Positions 1-10,638 of a DNA stretch of 64,000 nt are shown here, piece after piece. Within the stretch, counting starts at the first letter, position 1; each line of letters opens with the position of its first letter. Below the pieces are notes generated by a model that worked only from the letters and a program-made list of their open reading frames with translations, made no database searches and had not been told where the DNA came from. Origin of the DNA: Bactericera cockerelli. Taxonomy: Eukaryota > Arthropoda > Insecta > Hemiptera > Triozidae. A program made the translations under genes and the position numbers. The stretch covers positions 3,437,492-3,501,491 of the forward strand of contig CM044964.1 in assembly GCA_024516035.1 (NCBI GenBank), read 5' to 3'.

Positions 1-186
1 AAAGCTTGTAAGAAAAGAGAATTAAAGTATTGGAACGCTTGTTAAATTTGAAAAGACATCCACATTCGCGCGTGCAATGGGGCATAGGCAAATCTTAATG
101 GGTTTCTGAAATTGAGTGGAAGCTCTCGAGAGCATTGTACGGAAAATGCAAATGGGCCTATTATGAAGCCATTATTCTTCAGAGAT

Positions 187-337
187 TCTAGGGGCGGAAT
201 TAAAAGACGTTTTTGTAATACCTCTGTGGTGCTAAGTCACGACGGATTGCGTACTGTGTAAGATAGGGAAAACCGATGCTTAGCAATGACTTGTGATATA
301 GAATTTGTCTTTTAAATTTGCGCTAAGACTAATATTT
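187..337 (+). mobile_element. Short TIR MITE, copy 1
   Basis: About 150 bp starting with ggggcggaattaaaagacg and ending in a near-complementary sequence. The same element recurs at 18795-18937, 31072-31190, 31192-31375 and, inverted, at 52118-52258. Terminal inverted repeats of the form GGGCGAAATTAATAGACG and no coding capacity make it a non-autonomous DNA transposon. Its superfamily is unknown. Confidence 0.7.
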
Positions 338-1022
338 TTTAAAGGTTTTTTAAATGTGGTAAGAACCTCACTGATGTGAGCTCTTCCACCCAACCATAGT
401 TCCATGGAGTTCGTAGTTCCATGTCCGTGGGATGGATAGGGAACCACGGAGAAATTTAAATACCCCAAACCTGTCCCCTAAAATCGGCCATCTCTGTTAG
501 TTTTAACACAGAGGAAATCACAGCAATTTTTTTTCTTACATGCTTTTGAAGGTAATAACGGTAGCCATTTAGGATAGTGTGTTAGGGGACAGATTTACTG
601 CCCATGAGATAGAACTTATGACGTCTCCAATTACTTATACCTCCATCAATAATATACTTAATTCCAAGTATGGACGCCTCTCTCTGACGTGGCAGGATTC
701 AACTCTAAAAACGACTATAGAGCCTGATAGAAAGTAAAAAATAGTGCCGGTGGGTATTAAATAGATGATTGTGGCTCAAATAGTCCTCGTATAGAACTGT
801 TAATACCCCCGCTCTGAGAACCACATCTTATTGACGCTGTAAGTCTTTCTCTACCAACCCAAATCGTGACTACCGTCAGTGGTCTTCAGCCCAAAACCCG
901 TGAATACTCGGTTTAGCTTGCACCTTTAGCAACAACAATAACAACTAGCAACAACAAAATGAATGATACACTTATCAATCAAATTTATACATAATAATTA
1001 AAATTTAATAAAGTTTGAAAGT
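338..1022. other. Non-coding stretch
   Basis: I see no convincing exon. There is a short CAA-rich run near 930-960. The small open frames here have no family resemblance and no splice context. Confidence 0.5.
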
Positions 1023-1035
1023 TTGATTAACTTAC

Positions 1036-1278
1036 TTGTTTTCCCTCGACGTCATCTGCGATGGCACATGACGATGTGTTCTCCCCAGCGGTCGAAGCAC
1101 TACTGAGGAGCTGAACCCGTCTGAGCGGCGTCTTGAGAACGTTGAGCAACACTTGGTCCGAACATTGCCGAACGAGCGGCGAGCGGCGATCCCGAAGTTT
1201 GCCGACGCCGCCCGAAGACGACAGGATCGAGATGTCACGTGACTTCCGAAACAGCTGCACTTCCTCGGCCCGATTCAT
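1036..1278 (-). CDS. Exon of unidentified gene
   Basis: An open frame on the - strand runs from an ATG at 1278 for 81 codons and ends exactly at a consensus donor (CAA, then GTAAGT at 1035-1030), so this is very likely a real coding exon in phase 0. The frame stays open upstream to a stop near 1393, so the exon could begin further upstream. The stretch is clearly more GC-rich than its surroundings. The protein is hydrophilic and rich in Ser and Arg, with no domain I recognise. The rest of the gene would lie outside the window or in exons I could not find. A weaker overlapping + strand frame (1133-1375) is probably its shadow. Confidence 0.5.
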
Positions 1279-1395
1279 CACGAACTCTTTCGCCAGTCGC
1301 TCGGGAGAGCTCGGCGAACGAGGATCGGGTCCTCTCGAGTCATCAAGCTCATGCTTCGGAATAGTTCGGAATTGAGAGCGAATAGCGAGTTGTTA

Positions 1396-3660
1396 CATTG
1401 AAGTAACTTGAATGGGTTAAAAAATATATTGCAATTTAAAAAAATTAAAATTAAATTAGTGATTGTGATTCGCTTGATTTATTTTATACTATTTTTTAGA
1501 ATAAGTTTTAAATATGTATATTTTATCACTGTAAATTATCTAATTTACTTAGTATTCTTCATTGCAAATAAGAAAGAAGAAAAAAAAAAAAAAAAACATA
1601 TTTTACGCATTAGATTTTATTAATAATAATTATTATTAACAAACGGTTACTTTGAAATCTACCCTTTCTCCGTTATAGATATGAAATCCTTTGTCAAAAG
1701 TTGGTTTTAAAATAATCAGTAGTCATTACCTAGTAAAGGATTAAATGTAATGTGCTCATTATTTCATTATATTCCCCATTATGATGTAATGAATAAATAA
1801 TTGGTAGGTAATATGGATTGAACTGAATATTAAATGTCATGAATTAAAATGATTAGAGCAATTCATTTATTTACTACCCTTCATTTTAGAATTTAATTAT
1901 TTATTGATTATCAAGTTGGTTGTTATGTATGACAATCATTATCTATTTTTATATTAGAATTAGAGCGATACTATTCAATTTAATTCATACAGAGATTATT
2001 GTTGCCATACCTTTTATTCATATCTAATTATTTATTGACAGATTTCATAATAGAATTCAATTTGTACTGGAAATGCTGTGTCATTATGTTTTGTGCACTG
2101 AGCCCTTTTAATCTTTTGTTTAAAATATTAAATTTCTGGTTTTGAGTTCAGTTTAGCATAAAGTAACGATAAGCGAAAAGTGACCTAATTCTTGAGCCAA
2201 ATAGAGGCTTTTTAACAATTAATTTTTGTATTCACTAGCTGCGTGGCGGCTTGGTCTTTAATGAATAGAATAGAATAGAATAGAATAAAAATATAATTGT
2301 ATTTCTCAATAAGAGTTTACAATAGAGGTTGGGATGCAGGTTATTTAAACATAATTCTAAAATTACATAATAAAATTTTAAAAACAATCACTTCATTCTA
2401 TTATTTTGTGCCACATAATTTTTCCCCCCCTTGGTCTTTAATGTTTGGACCAAGGCATGGTCGACTGTCACTTTTTAGTTATTTAATAATGATAGTACGA
2501 TCCAAGCCACGGAAGTTCTCGGTGCCCCTAAAAACCTCAAATAGGAACCACAAAAAATACCTCCCCACTCCTGGAAATACCACTTTTATTTTCAAAGGTT
2601 TTGTACTTAAAGATAAGTATAATACTTGTTTTTTAATACCACCTCAAGTACCTATTTTAACGGTTACTGAAACAGTTCTTTGAAACAAACTGAAGCGTGA
2701 ACAGACTTAAGTATGAACACAAGTATTATTCTCGTTATCTTAAGAGTCTTCTTATGTCTTAATGAACATAAGTACGTTCTTATCTCCAAAGAGGAATGAA
2801 GATGAAGAGATAACACTTTTTTTTCTCTCACCATCCCTTGTATCTTTGTGTTTTCATCTCCAATGAGAAGTTCTTTTTCAAATATATATATTTTGTTGTT
2901 TATTTTTATAGCATTAGCTCATTATTATTTTGGGGCCTAATATTGGTCGTGACTGCAAAGCATGGGCAAAGTGTTGTATTGCATGTCAAAAATCCAAAAT
3001 ACATAAAAAGATAGTAGTGTCATAACAAACTCATCAAATTTGTCAAAAAATAATAAAAATAAATTCTTTAGGAATTAGCAATGAAATTCATACGTCTTGA
3101 TAGTTTACAATAAAGGATTTTTCACCGAAATAGAAGATGGTAACTAGAAAACTTGAATGTCAGTAATACTAACTGAAGAAACAAACCCGAGAACAAGGAG
3201 AGATTATTCATAAATCAAAGACGCTCGAAAAAGCACATCGTTTCTTCAAAATAATGGCGAAATGTTGTTTGGTCTAGAAAATAACTTTGGTTCAAGGGAA
3301 GAAAGTGCAATTCTGAGAAAAGCACAAGTTTGAAAATCAATTATTTTATTTTGAGCATAGGAGGAAGGTTGTTAGTTGGATGATTGGCATTGATAAAATG
3401 GTAAACAGACAAAAACCAATTAGCAAAAAGAGCACATGGTTCCTCAGGCGAAGTTTTATAAACTGATTGAAAAACATGAACTTTGAAAACCCACAAGCTT
3501 TGCGCGACTCATCTATGTTTGTACTATTGTACACAATTATATTGTACAGTAGTACGTCTAAAATGGTATTGTCCAAAACATTAGGGGTCAGGATTTATGC
3601 TACTGTTGATTTTAGACAAAACTAAATATAATTATATTAAAAGCTATTCAATTCAACAAA
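1396..3660. other. AT-rich intergenic or intronic DNA
   Basis: Very AT-rich. A short GAATA microsatellite lies at about 2264-2288 and A-runs near 1580. Small open frames such as 2297-2683 and 3346-3576 show no homology signal, so no gene is called. Confidence 0.5.
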
Positions 3661-3661
3661 G

Positions 3662-3815
3662 AAATTGCCATAGGCAGTAACCACACCCATTAGTTAAGAC
3701 ATCTGTATATATTTTATTCATGTTATCTATGTTGTTTATCTTTTTTTCTTGTTTATATTGGTCTATATTTTGTATATTAATTCTCATCATTCATCATTAT
3801 AATAACAAAAATTGA
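3662..3815 (+). repeat. LINE-like 3' tail repeat
   Basis: The segment beginning ccataggcagtaaccacacc is followed by a T-rich tract. It is a diverged copy of a tail found at 46310-46435, 48216-48362, 49688-49815 and 60995-61170. The best copies end in AATAAAGCTT and poly-A, which suggests the 3' end of a non-LTR retrotransposon. Confidence 0.5.
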
Positions 3816-4059
3816 ATGCCAAATTTCAGATTGAAATTTATTTTAATCGTGGATTAAGAATTTTTATCTGTTCTATGTTAACAAGATTTTTTTCAGATGC
3901 TTTTAAATAAAGAAAAAGTATCTCACCAGACATGCTCAAACACCAGTCAAAAAAAAATGTCAAAAAAAAAAATTATAAGACAGCGTTTTTTTATACAGTT
4001 TTTCTATTTCATGCTCGCTTTTTGTTTAAATATTGTTCTATTTTAGTTCTCAGTTTTTC

Positions 4060-4480
4060 TTGTCTCTTTTTTTTATCTTTTCAATTGTCTCCCTTTTATG
4101 ATGTCTCCTACATTTGCTAAGTTTTCTCAATCTCTTATCCTTTCTCTCCCTTGTACTTTCTCTGAGTCTCTTTCTTTCTCTCTTTCTCTCTCTCTAGTCA
4201 CTACTTAGCGCTATCTATTTATTTGTTTTCTCTGGCTTCTTTCTCTTTCTCCTTCTTTATTCTTCTCCCTCTCTAATCCACTTCTTTTGTCACTTCTCCC
4301 CTCTCCAATACCACATTCTCTTTTCTCTGCAATTTTCCTTTTTCTATATTCTTTTCATCTCTCAATTTTCTCTCTCAATTCTGTCATCACTTTTTGTTTA
4401 ATATATCCTTCATCAGATCTATTTTCGTTTCTCTTTTTTCTCTCCTTGTCTCATTCGTAGTTGCAGATCCCTGTCATTTC
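4060..4480. repeat. Polypyrimidine (CT-rich) tract
   Basis: Long C/T-dominated low-complexity sequence on the + strand with many CTCTCT and TTTCTC runs. It is followed within 100 bases by the reciprocal purine tract. Confidence 0.8.
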
Positions 4481-4499
4481 AGGCACAGATGTTTCAATT

Positions 4500-4740
4500 C
4501 AAATGTCCCGAAGGGAAGAGAGAAACCATAAAAAGAGAGCCAAAGAGAAAGAGAGATAAGGAGAGAGAGAGAGAGAGAGAAAAGGAGAAAACAACAGAAG
4601 TGTCAATGAATAAATATAGAGACAGCTACAAAATACAGATGACTGAGGAGAGAGAGATAGAGAAAAAACATAGAAAGAGAATAAATGGAGGGAGAGAGAG
4701 GATAAAAGGAGAGAGAGAGAAACAGAGACAGAGAAAATAA
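4500..4740. repeat. Polypurine GA microsatellite
   Basis: GA-rich simple sequence with pure GAGAGA runs near 4561-4580. Its open frame encodes only Arg/Glu/Lys runs and is an artefact of the repeat. Confidence 0.85.
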
Positions 4741-5029
4741 AATAAGCGTGTGGAGAGGACAGGTCGAGACAGTTTTTAATCCAGCGTTTGTCGATGGCTA
4801 TTCAGCGAGGGAATGCGGAGTGTGTGAGGGACACTATACCAAGCACTAGAGCGCTGGATGAAATATTTTACCTATAATTTTAATGTTATGTATTTTATTT
4901 ATTATGTTGTATTAATTTTAAAATAAAGTCCTTAAGGTATATTCGCCTAAAACCTCAAAAAAAAAAAAAATAAAAATAAAATAAAATAAAATAAATTTCA
5001 ATAATAAGTGAAAATCTTTCTCTTTTTCT

Positions 5030-5310
5030 TTACCACTCTCTCTCTCTCTCTCTCACTCTCTATCTCTTTCTTTACAACTCTCTCACACTTTTGTATTTTA
5101 TGTATCAAAAGACAGTTAGTTTAAGAATCAGAGACATAAATGTAGACAAAGATAAAGATAGAGAGAGAGTGGGAAGGAGAGGAGGAGAGAGAAAGAGAGC
5201 GAGAGGAGAAAATAATGAGAGAGAGGGAAGCAAAGAGAGGAAAATAGAGAGAGAGGGGAAAGATCGAAAGAGGAGAGTAGAATGAGGAATAGAGAGAGAG
5301 TTTAATGGAC
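5030..5310. repeat. CT tract then GA tract
   Basis: A CTCTCT run at about 5036-5090 is followed by a GA-rich run at about 5155-5310. Open frames on both strands here are low-complexity artefacts. Confidence 0.8.
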
Positions 5311-5454
5311 CTTTGTTAGGAACAAGTTTGGTGATTGGTAACTTGCTGAGTGGGGCCATTAGACTGCAATTCAAGACATAACTGTGTCATTAACCCTTTC
5401 TGAGAAGCCTGGGACAAAAAGATTTGAGTATAGAAAAACAACAACTATGACAAA

Positions 5455-5535
5455 ACACAAAGCCACCTCCAGGTTACTAGTCCACGAGGCACTTATCAAT
5501 CAAACTACTGAGGTCGGTTATAAAATTAAAAGTAC
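5455..5535 (-). mobile_element. tRNA-like SINE fragment, 'CAGTAGCTTGATCGAT' type
   Basis: On the - strand this resembles a tRNA-type head reading CTCAGTAG...CTGGAGGT. Related copies are at 43470-43555, 50825-50915, 50945-51000, 51030-51105 and 55785-55900. Confidence 0.45.
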
Positions 5536-5577
5536 ATTATCTTATGGACCTTGTGATTTTAAAATTAAAAGTCTCAT

Positions 5578-5805
5578 GGTCTGTCCGGTAGCTCAGCAGT
5601 AAGGCTGGCACTCTGTGAATCCAAAGATTCCAGAGGTCGTGGGTTCGAAACCCATCCGGAACATGACAAGTTATCCTCCCATTGGATTTTTACACATAAT
5701 AATGTGTCCTGGGCTTACTGCTGGATAATAGGACTTAATAATCGGGCAGTTTAATAGTCCTAATTGGGCAGTTTAAATAAGGCGATTATTATTATTATCT
5801 TCTTA
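5578..5805 (+). mobile_element. tRNA-derived SINE, 'GGTAGCTCAGCAGTAAGG' family
   Basis: The head has an A-box-like GTAGCTCAGCAGTAAGG and a B box GGGTTCGAAACCC. The body ends in TTTAAATAAGGCGATTATTA and an ATT microsatellite. It differs from a functional tRNA in spacing and is followed by a conserved non-tRNA body. Copies lie at 14185-14410, 40465-40675, 47297-47400, 48470-48640, 49545-49620 and 51110-51205. Confidence 0.75.
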
Positions 5806-5827
5806 ATCGTCAGGCCCCCACTGAATT

Positions 5828-6003
5828 ACATAGCTCAGCGTCGATGGCATGTTGAATACACCGGTTCCTTCAGACACGAAGTTAAGGACATCCAGCGAGT
5901 TAAGACTTGATGGTGACCTTCAAATTTAATTCTCGTGACGTGGTTTTCGGCCCCAAATCAGGCTGGGTGAGTCAAGGGTAGCAGGTTTTTTTTTGAATTT
6001 TGG
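5828..6003 (+). mobile_element. 5S rRNA-derived SINE, truncated by the gap
   Basis: The head aligns with the 5S rRNA internal control region (cgaagttaagga, then gacttgatggtgacc). It is followed by the SINE body (caggctgggtgag). It carries small deletions compared with the intact copy at 56656-56931 and runs into the assembly gap. Confidence 0.7.
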
Positions 6004-6103
6004 NNNNNNNNNNNNNNNNNNNNNNNNNNNNNNNNNNNNNNNNNNNNNNNNNNNNNNNNNNNNNNNNNNNNNNNNNNNNNNNNNNNNNNNNNNNNNNNNN
6101 NNN
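6004..6103. other. Assembly gap (100 N)
   Basis: Exactly 100 consecutive N, the conventional placeholder for a scaffold gap of unknown length. Nothing can be said about the missing sequence. Confidence 0.98.
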
Positions 6104-6597
6104 TCAGGTCTCTTCGAGCTATGCTGATTCCAGATCAATACCAAACGCTAATATTACCTCGTCCAAGTCTAATCTGGATTCAGATAATAATACGTCTTGT
6201 TCTAATATGAATTCAAGTATGTCCACTTCGAATTTGAATTCAGATTTGTCCTATATGTCCCAGTCAGATTTTAATTCAGACAATGAGTCTAGTTCGAATT
6301 TGATTTCGGATAACATATTATCTGATTCAAATTTAAATCCAGACGTATCCCATGCTGACTCAGGGAGTGTTTTGTCCGGCACGAATCCACCCGAAAGAAC
6401 TTCGTATCACTTCGTTCAGTCAGCAGGGAAAAAACGAATTCGCCATGGTCGAGTCTGTTGGAAAACTTGACGTGTATCCCATGAGCCAATCGGATAGGGA
6501 CGGCGAAGATTCTATGCTGAATGAAGAATCCAATGTGATCAATATTGCTGACTCGATTATATCTGAGTCAGAGGAGAGAGAGAAATTGGAGCAGTAG
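6104..6597 (+). pseudogene. Ser/Asn/Asp repeat ORF, frameshifted
   Basis: An open frame leaves the gap and encodes a degenerate repeat of about 10 residues of the type SNLNSDxS. It is dominated by Ser, Asn and Asp and stops at 6470. A second frame (6352-6597) carries on with acidic Ser/Glu/Asp-rich sequence to a stop at 6597, just before a SINE. The two frames look like one repetitive coding region broken by a frameshift near 6340-6460. I recognise no domain. It could be a fragment of a low-complexity secreted or structural protein, or simply repeat DNA that happens to be open. The true start is lost in the gap. Confidence 0.35.
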
Positions 6598-6775
6598 TGG
6601 TTAAGAACATCGATTACTGACCCGGAGGTTGTGGTTTGAATCCCGGCCGGAGTGGAAAAGTCTGATAGAGTTTTTCCGTTTCCGGAATGGCATGAGTGTA
6701 AAATTAAAGTGCTCTGAAGTTATGCGAAAGCGGTTCCGTGGCAAAATTACCTTTTTTTAAAGATTTTTTTAGTAT
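6590..6775 (+). mobile_element. tRNA-derived SINE, 'ACCTCTGTGGATCAGTGGTT' family
   Basis: The tRNA-like head (gtggttaagaacatcgatta; B-box-like ggtttgaatcccgg) is followed by a body containing gagtttttccgtttccggaa and ggcatg. Better copies are at 9593-9800 (+) and 44098-44272 (-). Confidence 0.7.
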
Positions 6776-6811
6776 TGTTGAATAAGAATAACAACAATGC
6801 TAATAAAAATA

Positions 6812-7022
6812 ATGATAATACTCTTTAGTGGAAGGTAACCACCAGGCGAGGTTAATGCTTAAAACAGTTTCTACCACCTAACCCTCAGAGTCTTATTATT
6901 ATGTGCTCACAAACTCAAATTAATGAGGAAAAATTCATGCACTGGGTGGGATTCGAACCAACGGATCCCTACGCTACCTGGATTACCAGACTAGCGCGTT
7001 AACCACTTGACTACCAGTGCAC
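6812..7022 (-). mobile_element. tRNA-derived SINE, 'GGTAGTCAAGTGGTTAACG' family
   Basis: Read on the - strand the head is a tRNA-like A box (tagtcaagtggttaacgcgc) and B box (ggttcgaatccca). The body ends in the + strand sequence actctttagtggaaggtaac. Copies: 17965-18355, 37440-37636, 39720-39921, 40908-41040, 41115-41322, all in the same orientation. Confidence 0.8.
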
Positions 7023-7414
7023 GGTAGTCAACTGTACACTTAAAAAATTGCAAAAGTACAAAAGTATATACCAGAAAAACGCGACTTGTTTACTTCTACT
7101 TCTTTCTCTTTGCCTTTTACAAAATCTACTTGGGGTTGGCACTGTTCAACCTCGTTCTCAAGGTTGAGGTTGGTTGTTTCTGGCACCGGGACGTTTCATA
7201 ACCTCCTGAGCAACTTTGATTTTGTGTCCGTCTTTTTATTTTGTATTATTTGTAAAATGTGTCCTGTAAAGAGATCGCAATAACTTCATATTGTATAGAA
7301 TCATATGTCAATGATAGTATAAATATCAATGTTGAAAATGAATAAAACTGTTCAAATTAACAAATTAAGATTTTGTTTGTTTTTTCTTGACTATCGTTCT
7401 GTGAGGTAGTCAGG
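7023..7414. other. Non-coding, repeat-like
   Basis: Contains a segment (about 7180-7225, gggacgtttcataacctcct) shared with 33940-33990, so it is probably old interspersed repeat. No gene seen. Confidence 0.4.
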
Positions 7415-7512
7415 TAGGCACCGTGGCCATGTGGTGAACTGCACTAGCCTTGCATGTAAGGTGACCTCGGTTCGATCCCTAGCAGGTATTTTTTTTTTTT
7501 TTTTTTTTAACA
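7415..7512 (+). mobile_element. tRNA-like SINE head with poly-T
   Basis: caccgtggccatgtggtgaa followed by the B box ggttcgatccc and about 20 T. It is a diverged head related to the 7578-7850 family, without its body. Confidence 0.55.
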
Positions 7513-7577
7513 AGAATTGTGCTTTATTTGTACATAATTTCATAACAATAACAAAAAAATAAAACAATAAATAAATA

Positions 7578-7850
7578 GTCACCGTGGCAGAGTGAGTTAG
7601 CGCGCTAGGCATTGCACGCATCGTGACCTGGGTTCGATTCCCAGCGGAGGAGGATTTTTTCTACTCTGTACTTGGATGTTCGGGGTCCACTCATACCTCG
7701 TGAGGAAAAGTGAGTAGCTGCTTTGATGTGAAGCAGCGACCAGTGGCAGAATCATAGGCAAAAAAATAATACAAGATATTGTAAATTAAAGTGGTAAAGT
7801 CCTATGATTCTGCGCTACCCACTAAAGTTGTGACATAATAACACAAAGAA
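7578..7850 (+). mobile_element. tRNA-derived SINE, 'CACCGTGGCAGAGTGAGTTA' family
   Basis: The head has caccgtggcagagtgagtta and B box gggttcgattccc. The body contains atacctcgtgaggaaaagtg and ends in a segment whose ends are complementary (ccagtggcagaatcatagg / cctatgattctgcgctac). Other copies are at 17655-17842 (-) and 33848-33932 (+, 3' truncated). Confidence 0.8.
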
Positions 7851-7859
7851 AAAGCATTA

Positions 7860-8574
7860 TTATTATTAATAAATAAATAAAATAAAATAGCCTTTGTTAA
7901 AAAATTAATAATAATAATAAATGCCCGCAGCACGGGTGTATATTTACGAGCCTAGCTCTATTTACAAACAGAAAACAAATAACATGAATATATCACATAA
8001 GAAAGGTTTAAAAACAATCGTATCAAAAAAGTCAAGTGAAGTTAAAATGATAATAAAAAAAATCAAGTGAAGTTAAAATCAGCACTGACATTTGCTGCCC
8101 TCATCATCCTATTTAATGGAGTATTGTACATGTAGTTTGTGGCACATGTTGCTACGTGGAATGTGTTGCTTCTCTTAAAGTAGGTAACAGAGGCAAGCAG
8201 CTCGGGGCAATCCAGAGAACAGAATATTAATTTACAATTCACAATACAAGTTATTTACATACATCGTTATTTAATATTTTATGCAATTTTAAATACATAC
8301 AAAAATATTTTAATTATTACATTAAAATCATCTAATTGAAGGCCTCCTATAGGCATTTGAACCTCTAGTGGGTAAGGACTTTTTTCTAGATTTTTTTTAT
8401 CAGTAGGTACAGTGTATATCAATGACTGTGGTGCATTCATACCTCGTGAGGAAAAATGAGCCATCAGTGGTTGAATTATCGGCAATTTAAGATATTTTTA
8501 CTATCTGACCTGGTTGCAGGGTTTTCAGTGAAACCCTTACAATATTATTAACACTGCGACCTAATTAGATCTAT
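7860..8574. other. AT-rich, no gene
   Basis: ATT microsatellite at 7858-7920. A fragment at 8430-8470 (atacctcgtgaggaaaaatg) belongs to the preceding SINE family. Nothing else supported. Confidence 0.4.
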
Positions 8575-8577
8575 TGT

Positions 8578-8840
8578 GACCAGTTGATTCTATTCGGTTT
8601 TAACGTCCTGGTTTGAGATAGATAGTCAGGACAGGGGTTTTACTCTCCATTCACTGGGAATTGTACCAGCTACCCACATTAACCTCACCCAGCCTTAGAA
8701 AGGTCGGGAATGCCAGTCTTAAGTATTTGGAGGGGACAGAATTTTCTTTAAAGTCTGCCCTAACAGGGAGTTGAATCCGAGACCTCTGCACCATTATGGG
8801 CATCAGTAGTCATAACCGTTACGCCACGGAGCCTGGCTAA
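8578..8840 (-). mobile_element. tRNA-derived SINE with shared 5S-SINE body
   Basis: Read on the - strand: head GCCTCCGTGGTGTAACGG-like, a B-box relative, then a body with aggctgggtgaggttaatgt and gaatggagagtaaaacccc. The better copy is 18379-18665 (+). The body is the same as in the 5S-headed SINE at 56656-56931. Confidence 0.75.
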
Positions 8841-8931
8841 TTTAAGATATAAGGATATTAACTATCACAATGACAGTGAAACGTTTTATAAATCTGCACT
8901 ACCCACTAAAACTGTGATATAATAAGTACTA

Positions 8932-9152
8932 GCGGGCTGTCGCCCGCTTTGCGGGCCGGGGCATGTCCGTGAAAGCAAAAAGTTCTTTTTCGTAAATGGC
9001 AGGTGTTGTAGTTGGAATTTCGAAAAAATCTTATTGCACATTTAGACTATAAGACAAAGCTACCTACCAAATTTTAGCTTCCTAGAACTTACCAGTTCGG
9101 AGAAATAGTGATGATCAGTCAGTCAGTGACTTTGACATTTTATACTCTATAT
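8932..9152 (+). repeat. Interspersed repeat 'GGGCTGTCGCCCGC'
   Basis: Begins gcgggctgtcgcccgctttg and ends with cagtcagtcagtgactttg and a tail reading ttaagat. The second copy, 36448-36690, matches along its whole length, including gtgaaagcaaaaa and caggtgttgtag. The repeated CAGT and the tail look like the 3' end of a retroelement, but no coding region is attached. Confidence 0.6.
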
Positions 9153-9179
9153 TAAGATAGTATGTAATATTGTAACACA

Positions 9180-9468
9180 AAGTAACGTAGCCATGAAACA
9201 GGAGTTACTGTAGACGCTTGTGGTCTGTGTTGTAGCTTGCCCATCCCGTGCTAAGCCTCCCCTCTGATGGGCGAGACACAATTAATAATACCTACTTCCC
9301 CCTTAGGTGCTGGGTCAACACGAGCGCACTGAAAGGTATCCCTTACAAACAATTGTAACCAAATTTTGAATTCAAATTTTTGTCGTCTCGGGGGTTCGAA
9401 CCCGGGACCTTCCGCATGGCAAGCGAGTGCTTATTAACCATTGAGCTATTCGTGCGTTCTTTAAAGAC
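9180..9468 (-). mobile_element. tRNA-derived SINE, 'GCGATTAGCTCAGTGGTTAA' family (-)
   Basis: The inverted copy of the element at 15841-16150. It has a body with gatgggcgagacac and ctgggtcaacacgagcgc, the B box ggttcgaacccgggacc and an A-box region near 9437-9460. Confidence 0.8.
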
Positions 9469-9592
9469 AAAAACGTATCTCACAGGGATCGTTTTCCCGC
9501 AAGGGAATAATCTAGAATGAAGAAAAGCATTGTACGAAGGTAGACAAATAATACCTTACAGGTCAAATTAATTACCTTACAGGTCTTAAATT

Positions 9593-9802
9593 AAAGACCG
9601 ACCTCTGTGGATCAGTGGTTAAGAGCATTGGTTGCTGACCCAGAGGTTGCGGGTTCGAATCCCGGGTGGAGCGGAAAATTCTAACCGAGTTTTTCCATTT
9701 CCGGAGTGGCATGGATGTACAAGTAACGTGCCTTGAAGTAATGCGAAAGTGGTTCTGGGGCACACCTACCCTTGATTTTCTTAAGAAAAAAAAAAAAAAA
9801 GA
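9593..9802 (+). mobile_element. tRNA-derived SINE, 'ACCTCTGTGGATCAGTGGTT' family
   Basis: Best copy of this family: A box gtggatcagtggttaagagc, B box gggttcgaatccc, body with gagtttttccatttccggag and gcatggatgtac, poly-A from 9785. Confidence 0.8.
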
Positions 9803-10149
9803 CTTTAGGTAAAAGAAAATAAATAATACTTTATACGTACCTAATAGAAAGTGAACAGTACTCTCTGTACCTTTTAGGTAATACGTAGAAAGTAAAAAAA
9901 AAAAAAAACAATATTACGAGTGTAGAATGTAGCTATGCAATATTTCATCCATGCCCTATACCACGTGACTTCCAGACTCAACAAGTCACGTTGCAAGTGA
10001 TGTGCTTTTTCCGCGCGAGATAAAATCGATTTGATAATTTCGATATTACTGGTATCGAACTTACGTTCGATATTTGAGCCGTTGAAGAGAAAAGCCGCGT
10101 TTTTCTTTTGGATTAAAAAAAATCCAGGGTCGGTTTTTTCCCAAATATT

Positions 10150-10250
10150 TCCGCCAGCGTCGATGGCTCGTTGAATGCACCAGTTCTCATAGGATCACCG
10201 AAGTTAAGCAACGTACACCGAGGTAAAGACTTCGTGATGATGGTAAATAA
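10150..10250 (+). mobile_element. 5S rRNA-derived SINE head fragment
   Basis: Contains gatcaccgaagttaagcaac, identical to the conserved internal 5S rRNA promoter region, followed by a diverged gaggtaaagacttcgtgatg. Truncated, and the SINE body is absent. Not a functional 5S gene because the 3' third is missing. Confidence 0.65.
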
Positions 10251-10638
10251 ACAATCCAAATATTTCCATGTACTTCCAAGTTTAGCTTCCCCACCATTCG
10301 TGAAAGAAAAATGCGTTTCGGTACTTTTAAAGATAAACAATGGTAAAATAAAAATAAAACAGGAATAAACATATGGAAGCAAGAATTTTATAGATCCATT
10401 TTGGTTAACCAAACTAGAAGAAGATTAGATTTCTCCTCTCGTTTTTTTCAAAAGAAAAATGACTTTCTTCCAATTCGTTCATTTTATTCCATTTGAATCC
10501 ACTTTAGTTAGAAAGAAAAATACGGCTAAAGATTCGTTTACAAACTTTTTATTTTATCCCGCGAAAATTTGGATTTCTATATTTCTTCTCTGGAAATTCT
10601 TTCCCGCGACCCGCGATATTCACGTTATGTCAGTTATA

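Noticed and set aside
4489..4740. 83-codon Arg/Glu-rich frame
   Set aside because: Low-complexity GA microsatellite read in one frame.
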